A stretch of DNA of 64,000 bases from Candidatus Methanohalarchaeum thermophilum. Its GTDB lineage: Archaea > Halobacteriota > Methanonatronarchaeia > Methanonatronarchaeales > Methanonatronarchaeaceae. The first letter of the stretch is position 1. The number at the start of each line of letters is the position of its first letter. The DNA is taken from positions 1,305,169-1,369,168 of the forward strand of contig MSDW01000001.1 of the NCBI GenBank assembly GCA_001914405.1, given 5' to 3'. Both the position numbers and the translations under genes were made by a program. Below, piece after piece: positions 9,269 to 17,797 of this stretch. The notes under the pieces are model-generated. The model was not told where the DNA came from. It did not search any database and saw only the letters and a list, made by a program, of their open reading frames with translations.

Positions 9269-9382
9269 ATGAAAGATAATAAATTAGAAAGAAAAAAGAA
9301 AGTAGACCAAGATAAATGTTGCCTAGAGATCCACGACTCATTAGAAGCCAGAATAGAAAGAATAAACAGAAGAAACCTATAA
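9269..9382 (+). CDS. 37-residue highly charged small protein
   Basis: The ORF encodes 37 residues with a Lys/Arg-rich N-terminus (KLERKKK) and the central stretch DQDKCCLEIHDSLEARIERI, including an adjacent Cys pair at 17-18. A consensus ribosome-binding site and a TATA box precede it (9223-9263), which is why it is called despite its size. A small DNA-, RNA- or protein-binding regulator is possible; no family is recognised. It stands alone between repeat elements. Confidence 0.5.
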   Translation: MKDNKLERKKKVDQDKCCLEIHDSLEARIERINRRNL

Positions 9383-9528
9383 AAACAATATACTCTTAAT
9401 TATATCTCAATAAAATCCTCCTCCTAGCAAAATACTACAACTAGACCCAGATATAAAACTAACCTCAAAAAAGATTCTCTTGATTCTTCCTAACTCTTTT
9501 TCATTTAACAATAACTTGAACCAAAGAG

Positions 9529-9600
9529 GTGACTTCCTCTCCTACCTAAAATCAAAGGATTTTGGAAGGAGTTTTCTCAACCATTAGGAATAAAAAATAA
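9529..9600 (-). repeat. Short fused-end element (about 70 bp)
   Basis: Begins gtgacttcc, has a palindrome (cctaaaatc ... gattttgg) and ends gttttctcaaccattagg, which is the reverse of the left end ttagtggttgagaag. The same layout occurs at 11099-11165. It lies in a region without genes between 9382 and 9693. Confidence 0.6.
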
Positions 9601-9692
9601 ATCAAAATAAATATTCTTTAATAAAATCTAAATAAATGATTAAAAAGTTTTTAGGTTCGGATATTTTCTATTCTCTTTTGGATAATAGGATC

Positions 9693-10016
9693 TTAATTAT
9701 AGCCAATTTTCTTTAAAAGTTCTTCAACCTCTTTTTTTCGTTTTTTAAGTTCTTCAGCAAAAGCCTTTTTTCCTTCCTCTGTTATGTAATAAACTTTATC
9801 CTTTTCTTGTTTTACATATCCTCCTTCTTTCAGTTTCTCCAGATTCTCTTTAGCTTTTTTATCATCAATACCTCTTGATTCAGCGACATCCATTAAAGAT
9901 AACTCATCTTTATCTAAAAACACCTTTAGGATTTGCCTGACTTCATAGTTTTTTAAGACTTTTTTATCCAACAAATCAATCACCCTTAGCATATTATAAT
10001 AGTCGATCCAACACAT
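9693..10016 (-). CDS. Small winged-helix DNA-binding protein
   Basis: 107 residues. The core (residues about 25-75) is a winged helix: LKVFLDKDELSLMDVAESRG, recognition helix DDKKAKENLEKLKEGG, wing YVKQEKDKVYYITEEG. A Lys/Glu-rich helix at the C-terminus could be a dimerisation arm. It resembles archaeal PadR/MarR-like regulators in length and layout. The start is uncertain: the longest frame begins at 10016, a second ATG lies at 9992, and AGGGTGA just inside the frame could serve a still later start. Target genes are unknown; the neighbour at 10121 lies upstream on the same strand and may be co-transcribed. Confidence 0.6.
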   Translation of the reverse strand: MCWIDYYNMLRVIDLLDKKVLKNYEVRQILKVFLDKDELSLMDVAESRGIDDKKAKENLEKLKEGGYVKQEKDKVYYITEEGKKAFAEELKKRKKEVEELLKKIGYN

Positions 10017-10029
10017 AAAAACTATATGG

Positions 10030-10112
10030 AAAAAATGACTAACCAGAACTCAAAGATCACTCACCTAATCTTTGATTAAGAAGGAAACTTCTTGGCACAT
10101 AAGTTAAATTAG
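10030..10112 (-). repeat. Degenerate short fused-end element
   Basis: Read on the minus strand it contains aatttaacttatgtgccaagaag, a variant of the left end ttaacttatttggtgagaag, then ttaatcaaagattaggtgag. It sits in the gap between two small minus-strand genes. Confidence 0.4.
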
Positions 10113-10120
10113 ATAAAAAG

Positions 10121-10408
10121 TTAAAAATTATTTTTTTTAACTAAATCCATTATTAAAACAATTAAGAAACTAAATACTCCATCTAAAATAATTAAAAAAC
10201 CTAAAAAACTCCAAGAAGGAGTAATAATAAGTTCAACACTTCTTTTAATTCCTCTTAATTCAAAAAATACAGCAAAAAACCAAGTAAGAAATGTAACAAA
10301 TCCAATGAAAAAAATAATTAATATAAACAAATAAAGATACCTTATCACAAAATACTCACTATCTTTATTTTCATTACTACCTCTAACAGGTTTTGAAGGA
10401 AGTTTCAT
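10121..10408 (-). CDS. Small two-helix membrane protein, function unknown
   Basis: 95 residues with two clear hydrophobic helices (about residues 25-50, YLFILIIFFIGFVTFLTWF, and 65-88, FLGFLIILDGVFSFLIVLI) and a charged N-terminal tail. No family is recognised. It lies upstream of the winged-helix gene on the same strand; a membrane protein plus small regulator pairing is possible, but a repeat element lies between them. Base composition is as AT-rich as its surroundings. Confidence 0.45.
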   Translation of the reverse strand: MKLPSKPVRGSNENKDSEYFVIRYLYLFILIIFFIGFVTFLTWFFAVFFELRGIKRSVELIITPSWSFLGFLIILDGVFSFLIVLIMDLVKKNNF

Positions 10409-10689
10409 ATTAACGATTCAATAACCTATAAAATATTATTAAGATAACCTTTCATATATATCTATTAAATTGAATAAAAACCTTGGCTAGCAAATTACTT
10501 AACCCAGCTCCTCGACATTACCAACTAATTTTCGTCTTATATTTCTTAAAGTTGCCGAAGACACTTCACAAGATTCAGGTAATTTATTCTACAGTCGTTT
10601 CAACACCATCTCTAAATCCCTAACTTATACATTAAAGGCAAAAGACTTGTGTCCTTATAGAGCATGGGATGAATGCTTTAGTAGTACTT

Positions 10690-11165
10690 ATGTAATCTTA
10701 GGAACTGGTTAGAGGTGATCTGGGAGTTAGGTGTTCTGCTTCATTAAAATATGTGGCCACTTCATTTATTGGCCAAAAGATCGGATGGCCTTGAAGCTTT
10801 TTGGAGTAAGGAGAGTTTAGGTGGCTGATGTGGACCAACCAGTTAGAATAAAAGGTCAAAGTAAGTTGGGATGACATATGCTGGTGGAACACCTGCAAGA
10901 CACGCCAATGGAGTGGATGCAAAAAGCTAACTACTTCTGGCTATGTCACCAGGAACTGAGTCTATATCTTTCCATGGAGCGAATAGTTCTCCCTGTTGAT
11001 CGGATGCATGAGAAAATCCCGATGCAAAAAAGCAAATTCCATTTGAATAAGGTGTGCAGAGAAGCTCACGCCTTTAGAAAGTGAGTTAATTCATAGATAG
11101 TGAATTCCTCTCCTACCAAAATCAGAGATTTTGGGGAGTGTCCTTCTCAACCATTAAGCCTAAGA
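10690..11165 (+). mobile_element. Non-autonomous element, long-body family, closed by a short unit
   Basis: The body shares ggagcgaatagttctcc and gcaaattccatttgaataagg with the elements at 5957-6381 and 60215-60699. The right part (11099-11165) is a short fused-end unit in minus orientation, with gtgaattcctctcctacc, an aaaatcagagatttt palindrome and tcttctcaaccattaag. No coding frame is seen. The left border is uncertain. Confidence 0.55.
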
Positions 11166-11187
11166 CGGTTTACCGATTTTCATCAGA

Positions 11188-11547
11188 AGGCCCACTTGCT
11201 TTAGCGGTGGGATGGATGGTAGGTTATTATTAAAAGCAAGAATGAAGTTATATTCAGGGTTTCGGGTAGGCTTCGAGTCCTTGAAGCTGGTTGAGGGCGG
11301 TAGGACTGGGCGGAATGAGTTTCGTCTTGGTGCTAAAGCCTCTATTCGGAAATCAGGGAGCACTGCTGGCGGTGCTCTGGACTCCGGATCGTTGAATACT
11401 GTCCTCTGTATATCAAGACGGTTTTTAGGTATCGGAGAACCTGCAAAAAGACCCGTCTGTGGCAGGATGATTTCATCGGTAACTCGAAACCCGGATGATA
11501 CGGGTGAATGGATGAAACCCCACGAATTTATTCATGGGAGGACGTCA
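11188..11547 (+). mobile_element. Non-autonomous IS605-type element of a second subgroup (about 360 bp)
   Basis: The left end has a hairpin (gcccacttgctttagcggtggg); the right end has a matching one (cccacgaatttattcatggg) followed by aggacgtca, the layout of IS605-family right ends. The interior is visibly richer in G and C than the surroundings, which suggests transfer from another host. The open frame through it is not protein-like. Confidence 0.55.
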
Positions 11548-12023
11548 GAATCCCTTAGTGGATCCATTGTTCAATCATTTTTCTTCAAAGGGTTTTTTGA
11601 GCTTTCCTTCAATTCCTTAATTAGATTAAATTCGCTACAAAACCTAGTAATAAACCTATTAGCATCTATTTTTGATTTAACTTGATTTGATTTGGCTTAA
11701 ACTTGATATAAGCCAAATAACTCTTTATTATTTTTGAAATGCCATAATCTCGGAATCAATCAAAGCCTACAGTACTTCAGGTGTATTGTCACGTATACAG
11801 CAAAAATACAATTAACAATTAGTAGTCAAAAAACCGGTAACCGATACTTTAACAGCAAGATCAGCGAACTAATAGACTAGCATAGGTTTTTTAACTTATT
11901 TGGTGAGAGATTCTCTTCTTAAGTCTCTGATTAGGAGGGTAGATCACAGAGCAATCACTGAATGAGGATTAGGTGGATCAGATCCGTTCACCTTTTTTTA
12001 TATCAGATTTGTTTCTCCTTTTT
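11548..12023. other. Intergenic region with a decayed short element
   Basis: No gene is seen. About 11890-11960 carries ttaacttatttggtgagagattctc and related hairpin words, a decayed short fused-end unit. Confidence 0.45.
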
Positions 12024-12084
12024 TTTTATCTTAGTGGTTGAGATGACCTATTACTAAGTCTCTAATTAGGTAGGGGTAGTTCAC
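12024..12084 (+). repeat. Minimal fused-end element (61 bp) at the msrB stop codon
   Basis: Starts tttttatcttagtggttgaga and ends ggtaggggtagttcac, with a short stem around cctatta ... taattagg. It is the shortest clear member of the family. The last bases (tca on the plus strand, 12081-12083) are read by the minus-strand msrB gene as its TGA stop, so insertion occurred at or created the end of that gene. Confidence 0.65.
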
Positions 12085-12533
12085 TTGAATATATTAGTGT
12101 ATTTACCGTAGCCTTTTTCTTCTAGTTTTTCTTTAGGTATAAATTCTAGTGCAGCAGAGTTAATACAGTATCTTAGGCCAGTGGGGTCTGGTCCATCTTT
12201 AAACAAGTGGCCAAGGTGTGAATCTGCCTTAGCACTTCTAACCTCTGTTCTACCTAAATTATCGATTTCTTTGACTATATTATCTTCTTCTAGAGCTTTA
12301 TTGAAACTAGGCCACCCAGAACCGGATTTAAATTTACTTTTAGAACTAAAAAGTGGTTCACCTGAAACTATATCTACATAAATCCCCTCTTTATCGTTAT
12401 TCCAATACTCGTTATTAAATGGTTCTTCAGTTCCGTCTTCCTGCGTCACTTCATATTCTATATTAGACAAATCTTCAGTCTCTTTCTCAAAATCTTTATC
12501 CTCTTCTTTTTCAACATCATTTTTTTCAACCAT
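12081..12533 (-). CDS. msrB: Peptide-methionine (R)-S-oxide reductase MsrB
   Basis: About 150 residues. It reduces methionine-R-sulfoxide in proteins, an oxidative-damage repair reaction. The catalytic cysteine is C123 in [11 protein letters not shown]. The fold motifs [29 protein letters not shown] and [11 protein letters not shown] are all present. The two structural zinc CxxC pairs of many MsrBs are absent ([10 protein letters not shown] replaces the first). The first 40 residues are an acidic extension ([15 protein letters not shown]). The ATG at 12533 is preferred to a GTG three codons earlier. The stop codon falls in a transposon-end repeat, so the present C-terminus may be slightly altered. 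Confidence 0.9.
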   Translation of the reverse strand: MVEKNDVEKEEDKDFEKETEDLSNIEYEVTQEDGTEEPFNNEYWNNDKEGIYVDIVSGEPLFSSKSKFKSGSGWPSFNKALEEDNIVKEIDNLGRTEVRSAKADSHLGHLFKDGPDPTGLRYCINSAALEFIPKEKLEEKGYGKYTNIFK

Positions 12534-12678
12534 CACTAACACTTACCGCACAAATAAAGCTGTTTTTATCTAAATAATTAAGTATCTCCTTAGGTTTTTA
12601 ACTATATCTTCTTGTTTTTTAACATTATTTTTTTCTATTCCTTGATAAATATAGTTTTTCAGAACTGGGTTACTGTTA

Positions 12679-12999
12679 GTGACTTCCTTCCTTACCAAAA
12701 TCAAGGGATTTTGGAGGGGGCTTCCAGAATCAAGGGGGTTTTCTTCCTTCCGCCGTCATCCAATTTCAGTCCTGGGCGGCGCTTATCTAGGAAGGTTTTT
12801 AGGGAGGTTCACTGGCCCAAGCCAGCGAGCTTGGTAACCAGAGGCTACATCTGTCCACGGGCTTTTGGCTTCGGCCACAACCCCTGCCTAGCTCACACCA
12901 AAACCTAAGACACGGAGCCATTTAAGCCTTATAGGTTGATTCATCTCGCTACCAAAATCAGAGATTAAGTAAGGGGTCTTCTCAACCACCAAGATAAAT
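12679..12999 (-). mobile_element. Non-autonomous element, copy 1 of a close pair (321 bp)
   Basis: Starts gtgacttccttccttacc with an aaaatcaagggatttt palindrome and ends gtcttctcaaccaccaagata. The interior carries cctgggcggcgcttatc, a ccaagc-cagcga-gcttgg hairpin and tccacgggcttttggct. A nearly identical copy lies at 26879-27197. Differences between the two include indels that change any reading frame, so the interior is not protein coding. GC content is visibly higher than in the surroundings. Confidence 0.75.
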
Positions 13000-13067
13000 T
13001 GCTTATTTGAGGTTCTTTTAAAAAATTGTATTGGTCTACTAAGACTGGATTTCGCTGTTTTCCTATT

Positions 13068-13148
13068 TTTTATCTTAGTGGTTGAGAAGACTTCTTCCCC
13101 TTATTTCTGATTAGGTGGGGGTGTTCCCTAAATGATTTGGGACTTCAC
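13068..13148 (+). repeat. Short fused-end element overlapping the 3' end of the endonuclease V gene
   Basis: Starts tttatcttagtggttgagaag, has a ccttatttctgattaggtgggg hairpin and ends gggacttcac. The last six or seven codons and the stop of the minus-strand endonuclease V gene are read from inside this element. Confidence 0.55.
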
Positions 13149-13790
13149 TTGATTAACATAGTTGTCTGCGTTTCGGATAGGTTCAGGTAGCTTATGGTTC
13201 TTTATAAAATACTTGGATATTTTAAGGGATGTTTTTTTGCTTATTTTGTGGCCTGGGGAGATGTAAATTGGGTTACATTCGCTCTTCGACTTAAAACAAT
13301 AACCAACAGTTTCTTTATCTATCTTGACTTTGGAATATTCTCCAACTTTTTTAACATTTCTCTCTTTTTCTCCACAAAATGGATTCTTAATAACGCCTAT
13401 CGTGGGTTTGTTTAGATTTAAGCCTATATGAGTAGCTAAACCAGCCTTTCTGGGGTGTAGGATACCAGATCCATCTAAAATAACTAAATCAGGGTCAATC
13501 TTTAATTTCTTTATTGACTCTAAAACTGAGTTTCCCTCTCTAAAAGCTAAAAAACCACTAATATATGGAAAGTTAATATCCCTGGTTACATAATTTTTGT
13601 CTATAACACTAAAATCACAGTTTAAAACAACTGAACCTGATATAATCTTTTTTTCTTCTATAAATGCTTGATCGACTCCAGCGACTGAGTTTATCTCATT
13701 GACTTCAAATTTGTCTTCAATTATGCTTTTTTCTTTAATCTCTTCTTGAATTTCTCTCATATCTTCCTTATCTATGGAAGTTGGAATCAT
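13128..13790 (-). CDS. nfi: Endonuclease V (deaminated-base repair)
   Basis: 220 residues, the usual length. Endonuclease V nicks DNA or RNA near inosine left by adenine deamination. Motifs: VAGVDQAF with catalytic D40; PYISGFLAFRE (75-85) with the wedge Tyr and catalytic E85; LDGSGILHPRKAGLATHIG (105-123) with D106 and the conserved His; then GVIKNPFCG in place of the usual GVAK segment. A single gene between repeats. Its C-terminus (QVKSQII) is encoded within a repeat and may differ from the ancestral end. Confidence 0.92.
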   Translation of the reverse strand: MIPTSIDKEDMREIQEEIKEKSIIEDKFEVNEINSVAGVDQAFIEEKKIISGSVVLNCDFSVIDKNYVTRDINFPYISGFLAFREGNSVLESIKKLKIDPDLVILDGSGILHPRKAGLATHIGLNLNKPTIGVIKNPFCGEKERNVKKVGEYSKVKIDKETVGYCFKSKSECNPIYISPGHKISKKTSLKISKYFIKNHKLPEPIRNADNYVNQVKSQII

Positions 13791-13878
13791 TACCAGTCCA
13801 TTAAATAAAGGAACAATTAGATATAAATAATTTTCAGTAAATAAACTTATTTGGATAAAAATGATGTAAAGAGGTATA

Positions 13879-13931
13879 TGTCAGCTACCCCTATCTAATC
13901 AAGGATTTAGGAGGGGTTCTTCTTGAGGTGA
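13879..13931 (-). repeat. Short fused-end element directly before the sulfatase-fold gene
   Basis: Contains cagctacccctatctaatc and its partner gatttaggaggggttcttcttga, a degenerate unit. Its last bases (gaggtgag) supply the ribosome-binding site of the gene starting at 13936. Confidence 0.45.
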
Positions 13932-13935
13932 GAAG

Positions 13936-14757
13936 ATGAAAGAGCAGGACCCCCTTAATGAGGAATGGGATAACTTAATCATATTAGATGCCTGCCGTTA
14001 CGATTTCTTCAAGAGAAACTACCAGGACTATCTTTCAGGTGAACTTGAGAAAAGAAAAAGTAAAGCCTCTAATACAGGAGAATGGTTAACTAAAAACTTC
14101 AAGGAAAAATACGATATAACCTATATTTCAGCAAATCCCTATGTTAATAACTTTGGGATCCCCTTAAACAAATGTCATCCAAAGTTTGAATACGAGTGGA
14201 AGGCTACGGACCACTTTAAGCAGATAATAAATGTTTGGGCCACAAGTTGGGATCGAGATCTAGGGACGGTCCATCCTAGGGAGGTCAATATGCAGTTCTT
14301 CAGAACTAAAATCCAAGGAAACAAAAAAATTCTGCATTACCTACAACCCCATATGCCTCATCTCTCTGAAACCTCTGTAGGATCCTGGGCGAACACTATA
14401 AATAGAGTGAAAAAAGGAGATAAACTAGAATCGTTCCAAAATTGGCTAAGACCAAGATTAAGAAAGAGAATAGGTAAACTAAATTATTGGAAAATAAGAA
14501 AACTACTAAACCTTGAACCCAGAAATCCATTTGAAGTAGCTTGGAGAAAAAAAGATCCCACTGAAATAAAGGAAAAATACGAAGATAACTTAATTAAAGT
14601 ATTGGATACAGTTTCCAACCTAATAGAAGAAATAAACGGAAAAACTATAGTAACAGCAGACCACGGAGAAGCCTTCGGCGAAAAAGGAATATGGGAACAC
14701 CCCCCAAAAACACATATACCAGAATTAACAACAGTACCATGGCTAAAAACGAAATAA
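13936..14757 (+). CDS. Sulfatase/alkaline-phosphatase-fold protein
   Basis: 273 residues. The N-terminal motif LIILDACRYDFF (14-25) holds the first metal-binding Asp (D18) and matches sulfatase-like proteins common in haloarchaea. HYLQPHMPHL in the middle and TADHGEAFGE near the C-terminus (about 238-247) supply the remaining metal ligands (Asp-His pair). Sulfatase maturation needs a CxPxR-type site; here the residue after D18 is Ala followed by Cys20-Arg21, so a true sulfatase mechanism is doubtful. A phosphotransferase or phosphodiesterase acting on surface glycans or lipids is as likely. The start has a strong upstream GAGGTGAG supplied by a repeat. Not in an operon. Confidence 0.8.
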   Translation: MKEQDPLNEEWDNLIILDACRYDFFKRNYQDYLSGELEKRKSKASNTGEWLTKNFKEKYDITYISANPYVNNFGIPLNKCHPKFEYEWKATDHFKQIINVWATSWDRDLGTVHPREVNMQFFRTKIQGNKKILHYLQPHMPHLSETSVGSWANTINRVKKGDKLESFQNWLRPRLRKRIGKLNYWKIRKLLNLEPRNPFEVAWRKKDPTEIKEKYEDNLIKVLDTVSNLIEEINGKTIVTADHGEAFGEKGIWEHPPKTHIPELTTVPWLKTK

Positions 14758-14970
14758 AACCAAAAAAAACAAATTAAAATAAAAGAAAAACACTTAAAAA
14801 CTACTAAAAATAAAACAAAATAAGGAAATAATAGAAAAAAATAAATAAAATAAAAAAGAGATATAAAAAAATAGAGTAAAAGAAAACAATTAAATAAATA
14901 TAAATAAAAACTCATAACAAAAAATAAGAAATAACACTATTGGCTAGAATAAGCTAGGAATTAGGTGCCT
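14758..14970. other. A-rich, T-poor trailer of the sulfatase-fold gene
   Basis: No gene. The plus strand is almost free of G and T just after the stop codon (in 14761-14820 only 9 of 60 bases are G or T). This continues the compositional drift seen inside the gene. Confidence 0.5.
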
Positions 14971-15074
14971 TTATCTATTTGACTGAGAAGGCACCTTTCC
15001 TAAGTCTTTTGATTTGGGTGGTGTGATGGTTCAGTCTACTGGAAAATCTTTAGATATACTGGTAAGCATTAGGT

Positions 15075-16422
15075 ATGATCGGATATAGTAGGATGAAGAA
15101 GTGTTTGAGGCAGAATCTTCGTGGACTAACTAAACAAGAATACGAGATATTGAAAAAAATGAGCCATAAATCCAAGGACCTATACAACGCAACTCTCTAC
15201 AAGAAGGAGACAATACTTCTTTGACAATGGGGAATACTTTAACTACTACAACACTTACAAATGTTTAAAAGTTGAAAGTGAGAGCTATAGAGTTTTGGCC
15301 TCTCAGGTCGCTCGGTAAGCGATGAAGCATGTAGACAAAGCTTTTAAATCTTTTTTTAAGTTAGTAGAGAAAAAGAGAAAAGAGAGGAGAGGGTAGGTAT
15401 GATGGTGAAGCTAGTCCACCCCGTTACTTAGAAAAGGATGGATACTTTTCGTTGATATTTCCTAAGTCAGAGTTTCCAGGTTAAAGAAGACCACATAAGA
15501 GTTGGTGTTCCAAAAGGTTTCAGGGAAAAATATGAGTATGATAAAAGAGAAGTCCAGATTGATTTCTCTTATGAGAAACTAAAACAAAGCCACATAGATA
15601 TCAAACAACTGCATCTTATTATTAGGGCAAAGGCGGAGTATTTTGAGTATAGGGTTGTTTATGAGGAGGAGAAGGAACCAGTTGAGGCAAAGGGAGGGTT
15701 CTTGGTTAGGTATTGATTTGGGGTTAGATAATTTAGCTACTTGTGTTGACCACTTTGGACGCTCATTTATCTAGGATGGGCGATTACTTATAATTGTATA
15801 ACAGGTGGTTTGATAAGGAGGTAGTTAAGTTAGGTTGCAGTCTATAAAGGATGGGCAAGGATTTGAGGGGTGCATAGAGAGAATAAACAAATTATTTTGG
15901 AATCGAGATAATTACATCCATGATTACTTGAATAAGGTGATTAGGGCAATTGTTGACTATTATAAAGAAAATAGGATAGAGAGGGTGTTTTGTGGTGATG
16001 GAAAGGGTTGGAAGCAGGAGGTAGATTTAGGTGACGGCAATAATGAAGGATTTGTGGAGGTTCCGTTTGATTGGTTTAAGCAAAAGCTCAAGCACAAACT
16101 AGGGTATTATGGTATTATTTAGGGTATTATGGTATTGAATTTGTGTTAGTGGATGAATCTTACACAAGTAAATGTGATGCTTTAGCTAATGCTGAGGTGA
16201 GGAGGAAACCAAGTTATAGGGGAAAGAGAATTGAGAGAGGATTATACGAAACAAGTGATGGCGCATTAATTAATGCTGACTTAGATGGTGCTTTGAATAT
16301 TGCTAAGAAAGGGTATGTCTGAAACTAATTTGGAGTTGGGAGTAGGAGGTAGTGGTGGTGTGGACACGCCAAGGAGAATAAGGAAACCTCTTTGGGTTAG
16401 GATGCGGCTCAGATATAAGTGA
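15075..16422 (+). pseudogene. tnpB: tnpB, copy 1, multiply frameshifted
   Basis: Starts with [19 protein letters not shown] and reads recognisable TnpB protein in successive frames. A shift near 15200 breaks the N-terminal domain. A shift just before the first RuvC motif ([15 protein letters not shown], near 15712) and another after it (15833, before SIKDGQG) are shared with copy 2. A 20-nt tandem duplication (16101-16116 repeated at 16121-16136) is private to this copy. The C-terminal RuvC motif [16 protein letters not shown] is intact. No functional nuclease can be made. Confidence 0.85.
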
Positions 16423-16447
16423 GAGCCTAATTCAAACTTCTCCTGAA
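16351..16447 (+). ncRNA. Candidate reRNA (omega-RNA) segment of TnpB element copy 1
   Basis: This 97-nt block at the 3' end of the dead tnpB differs from the corresponding block of copy 2 (20510-20606) at one position only, while the upstream gene bodies differ at many positions. In TnpB systems this region plus the right-end hairpin gives the guide-RNA scaffold. Conservation without a working protein suggests an RNA or end-recognition role. Transcription is inferred. Confidence 0.45.
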
Positions 16448-16485
16448 GCCTCTTCCTAATCCTCGATCAGGTAGGGGTAGTTCAC

Positions 16486-16675
16486 TTTAATTATTTCCTG
16501 AAGGCAATTGAAGATTCAAGATAAACTAGTGTAATTGATAGGTCTTATTTAGTTTACATTGATTGATAAAATAAATTTGACTTTTCCTATGGCTAGTGTA
16601 GGTAGGGGTTTCTGGCGGGTTTTTTGTAACTGGGCAAGATTGAAGTAAAAATAAAATTATCATCTATAGAGAATA
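16486..16675. other. Upstream region of tRNA-Leu(TAA)
   Basis: No gene. An AT-rich stretch (aaataaaattatc, about 16649-16661) is positioned as a TATA box for the tRNA starting at 16676. Confidence 0.4.
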
Positions 16676-16760
<85 letters not shown>

Positions 16761-16765
16761 TGAGT

Positions 16766-16913
16766 CACTTAATTGCTTGTACCTGTTTTCTAATTCATTC
16801 GTTAAATGCTTTAATGTCTTTTCTCAGGTCTTGAGGATATTCAAGCCGTTTTTCATAGCTTTTTCAACTACTTTTGAGTCTATTCTTAGTGTTACCTTCT
16901 TTTTCTCTGGCAT
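16766..16913 (-). pseudogene. CcdA/ribbon-helix-helix antitoxin relic with in-frame stop
   Basis: From the ATG at 16911-16913 the frame reads MPEKKKVTLRIDSKVVEKAMKN, typical of an RHH antitoxin N-terminus. It meets a TGA at 16824-16826 and then continues in the same frame as EKTLKHLTNELENRYKQLSD, which fits the toxin-binding C-terminal helix of CcdA-like antitoxins. No toxin gene is adjacent. It abuts the 3' end of the tRNA-Leu gene, a usual place for integrated elements, so it may be left from one. As it stands only a 29-residue peptide could be made. Confidence 0.55.
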
Positions 16914-17191
16914 GCATCTAAGTTAGTCTGCCAATAGGATAAGAATTCATATTAATTTAATAAAATGAGTGAATTAAGGTTTTCACTGGATTTTAAATTT
17001 TGGAATTATTATATATGTCCTTCGTATACTGTAACTTATGTGTATTTGTTGTATCTTTGGGATTTTTTGAAATTTAGATAAACAATTTTAGTGGCTTAAG
17101 ACCAATAAATTATTTATTAAATCTATATTATTGTATTCATTTAATTTGAAATAGTTTTATAAGGTTTTCTATATTTACCTGTTTTTTCGAG

Positions 17192-17419
17192 TTATTTCTG
17201 CATGTATATTTTTTTGGCCATGTTTCTGCCTATTGTTAGTTTGCAGGATCCGTTTTCTATGACTACGGGGCCGTGAGGTTGTTTTGCTATAACTCGAACC
17301 TCTTTACCCACCATTACTCCTCTTTTTTTCAGGCGTCTTTGAAACTCCTTTCCCCCTCTAAGTTCAACAATCTTTCCTTTCTCACCAGTTTTAAAAGACT
17401 TAAGTGTTTTTTTCATCAT
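17192..17419 (-). CDS. feoA: FeoA-domain protein
   Basis: 75 residues forming one SH3-like FeoA domain: GEKGKIVELRGGKEFQRRLKKRGVMVGKEVRVI, then GPVVIENGSCKLTIGRNMAKKIYM. FeoA is a small cytoplasmic partner of the ferrous-iron channel FeoB; similar domains also end DtxR-type regulators. No feoB lies in the window. Two consecutive Met codons open the frame; either may be the start. Likely a single-gene transcript. Confidence 0.85.
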   Translation of the reverse strand: MMKKTLKSFKTGEKGKIVELRGGKEFQRRLKKRGVMVGKEVRVIAKQPHGPVVIENGSCKLTIGRNMAKKIYMQK

Positions 17420-17797
17420 TAACCCACTAAATTAAATTTCTAAAATTTATTATTCGATCTATTTTATTTAATTTCATTTAGAACCAGTTTATTTTTAAGA
17501 TTTTTTTTTAATTAATTAAATTCACTTTCTCAATAGAAATAACCCAAGAGTTCTACACCTCTCTTCAAGGTAATTTAAGCTCTATCATAGAAAAAGACAT
17601 AAATTAAATAACAATCTAATATAGTAGATGAATATGTAAAAAGGTTTCTTATGTTACGTTTAATATGTGATAGATATTAAGATATTTCAGGGGATTTTTT
17701 GATTTCTTTTAAAATTGGAGTCCAGTTTTTCTAGATAAAAAACATAATGAGGTTCTTTGAGAATATAGCGTATTGATTTAGATAAATAACTTGAGAG
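17420..17797. other. AT-rich intergenic region
   Basis: No gene or repeat is recognised between the divergent feoA and DNA methyltransferase genes. It must hold both promoters; several TATA-like runs are present and none can be singled out. Confidence 0.4.

Larger units (their letters stand above)
14971..16485 (+). mobile_element. IS1341-type (TnpB-only) element, copy 1, dead
   Basis: The left end is ttatctatttgactgagaagg followed by a hairpin and ggttcagtctactggaaaat. The right end is a cctaatcctcgatcagg hairpin followed by taggggtagttcac. It encloses one broken tnpB and no tnpA. A sister copy lies at 19161-20645 in the same orientation. Confidence 0.8.

Noticed and set aside
11212-11685. 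157-codon open frame on the plus strand
   Set aside because: It crosses the right end of an IS605-type element into flanking DNA and has no recognisable domain.
14484-14915. Minus-strand 143-codon frame rich in F/Y/L
   Set aside because: It is the antisense of the A-rich 3' half and trailer of the sulfatase-fold gene, not a membrane protein.
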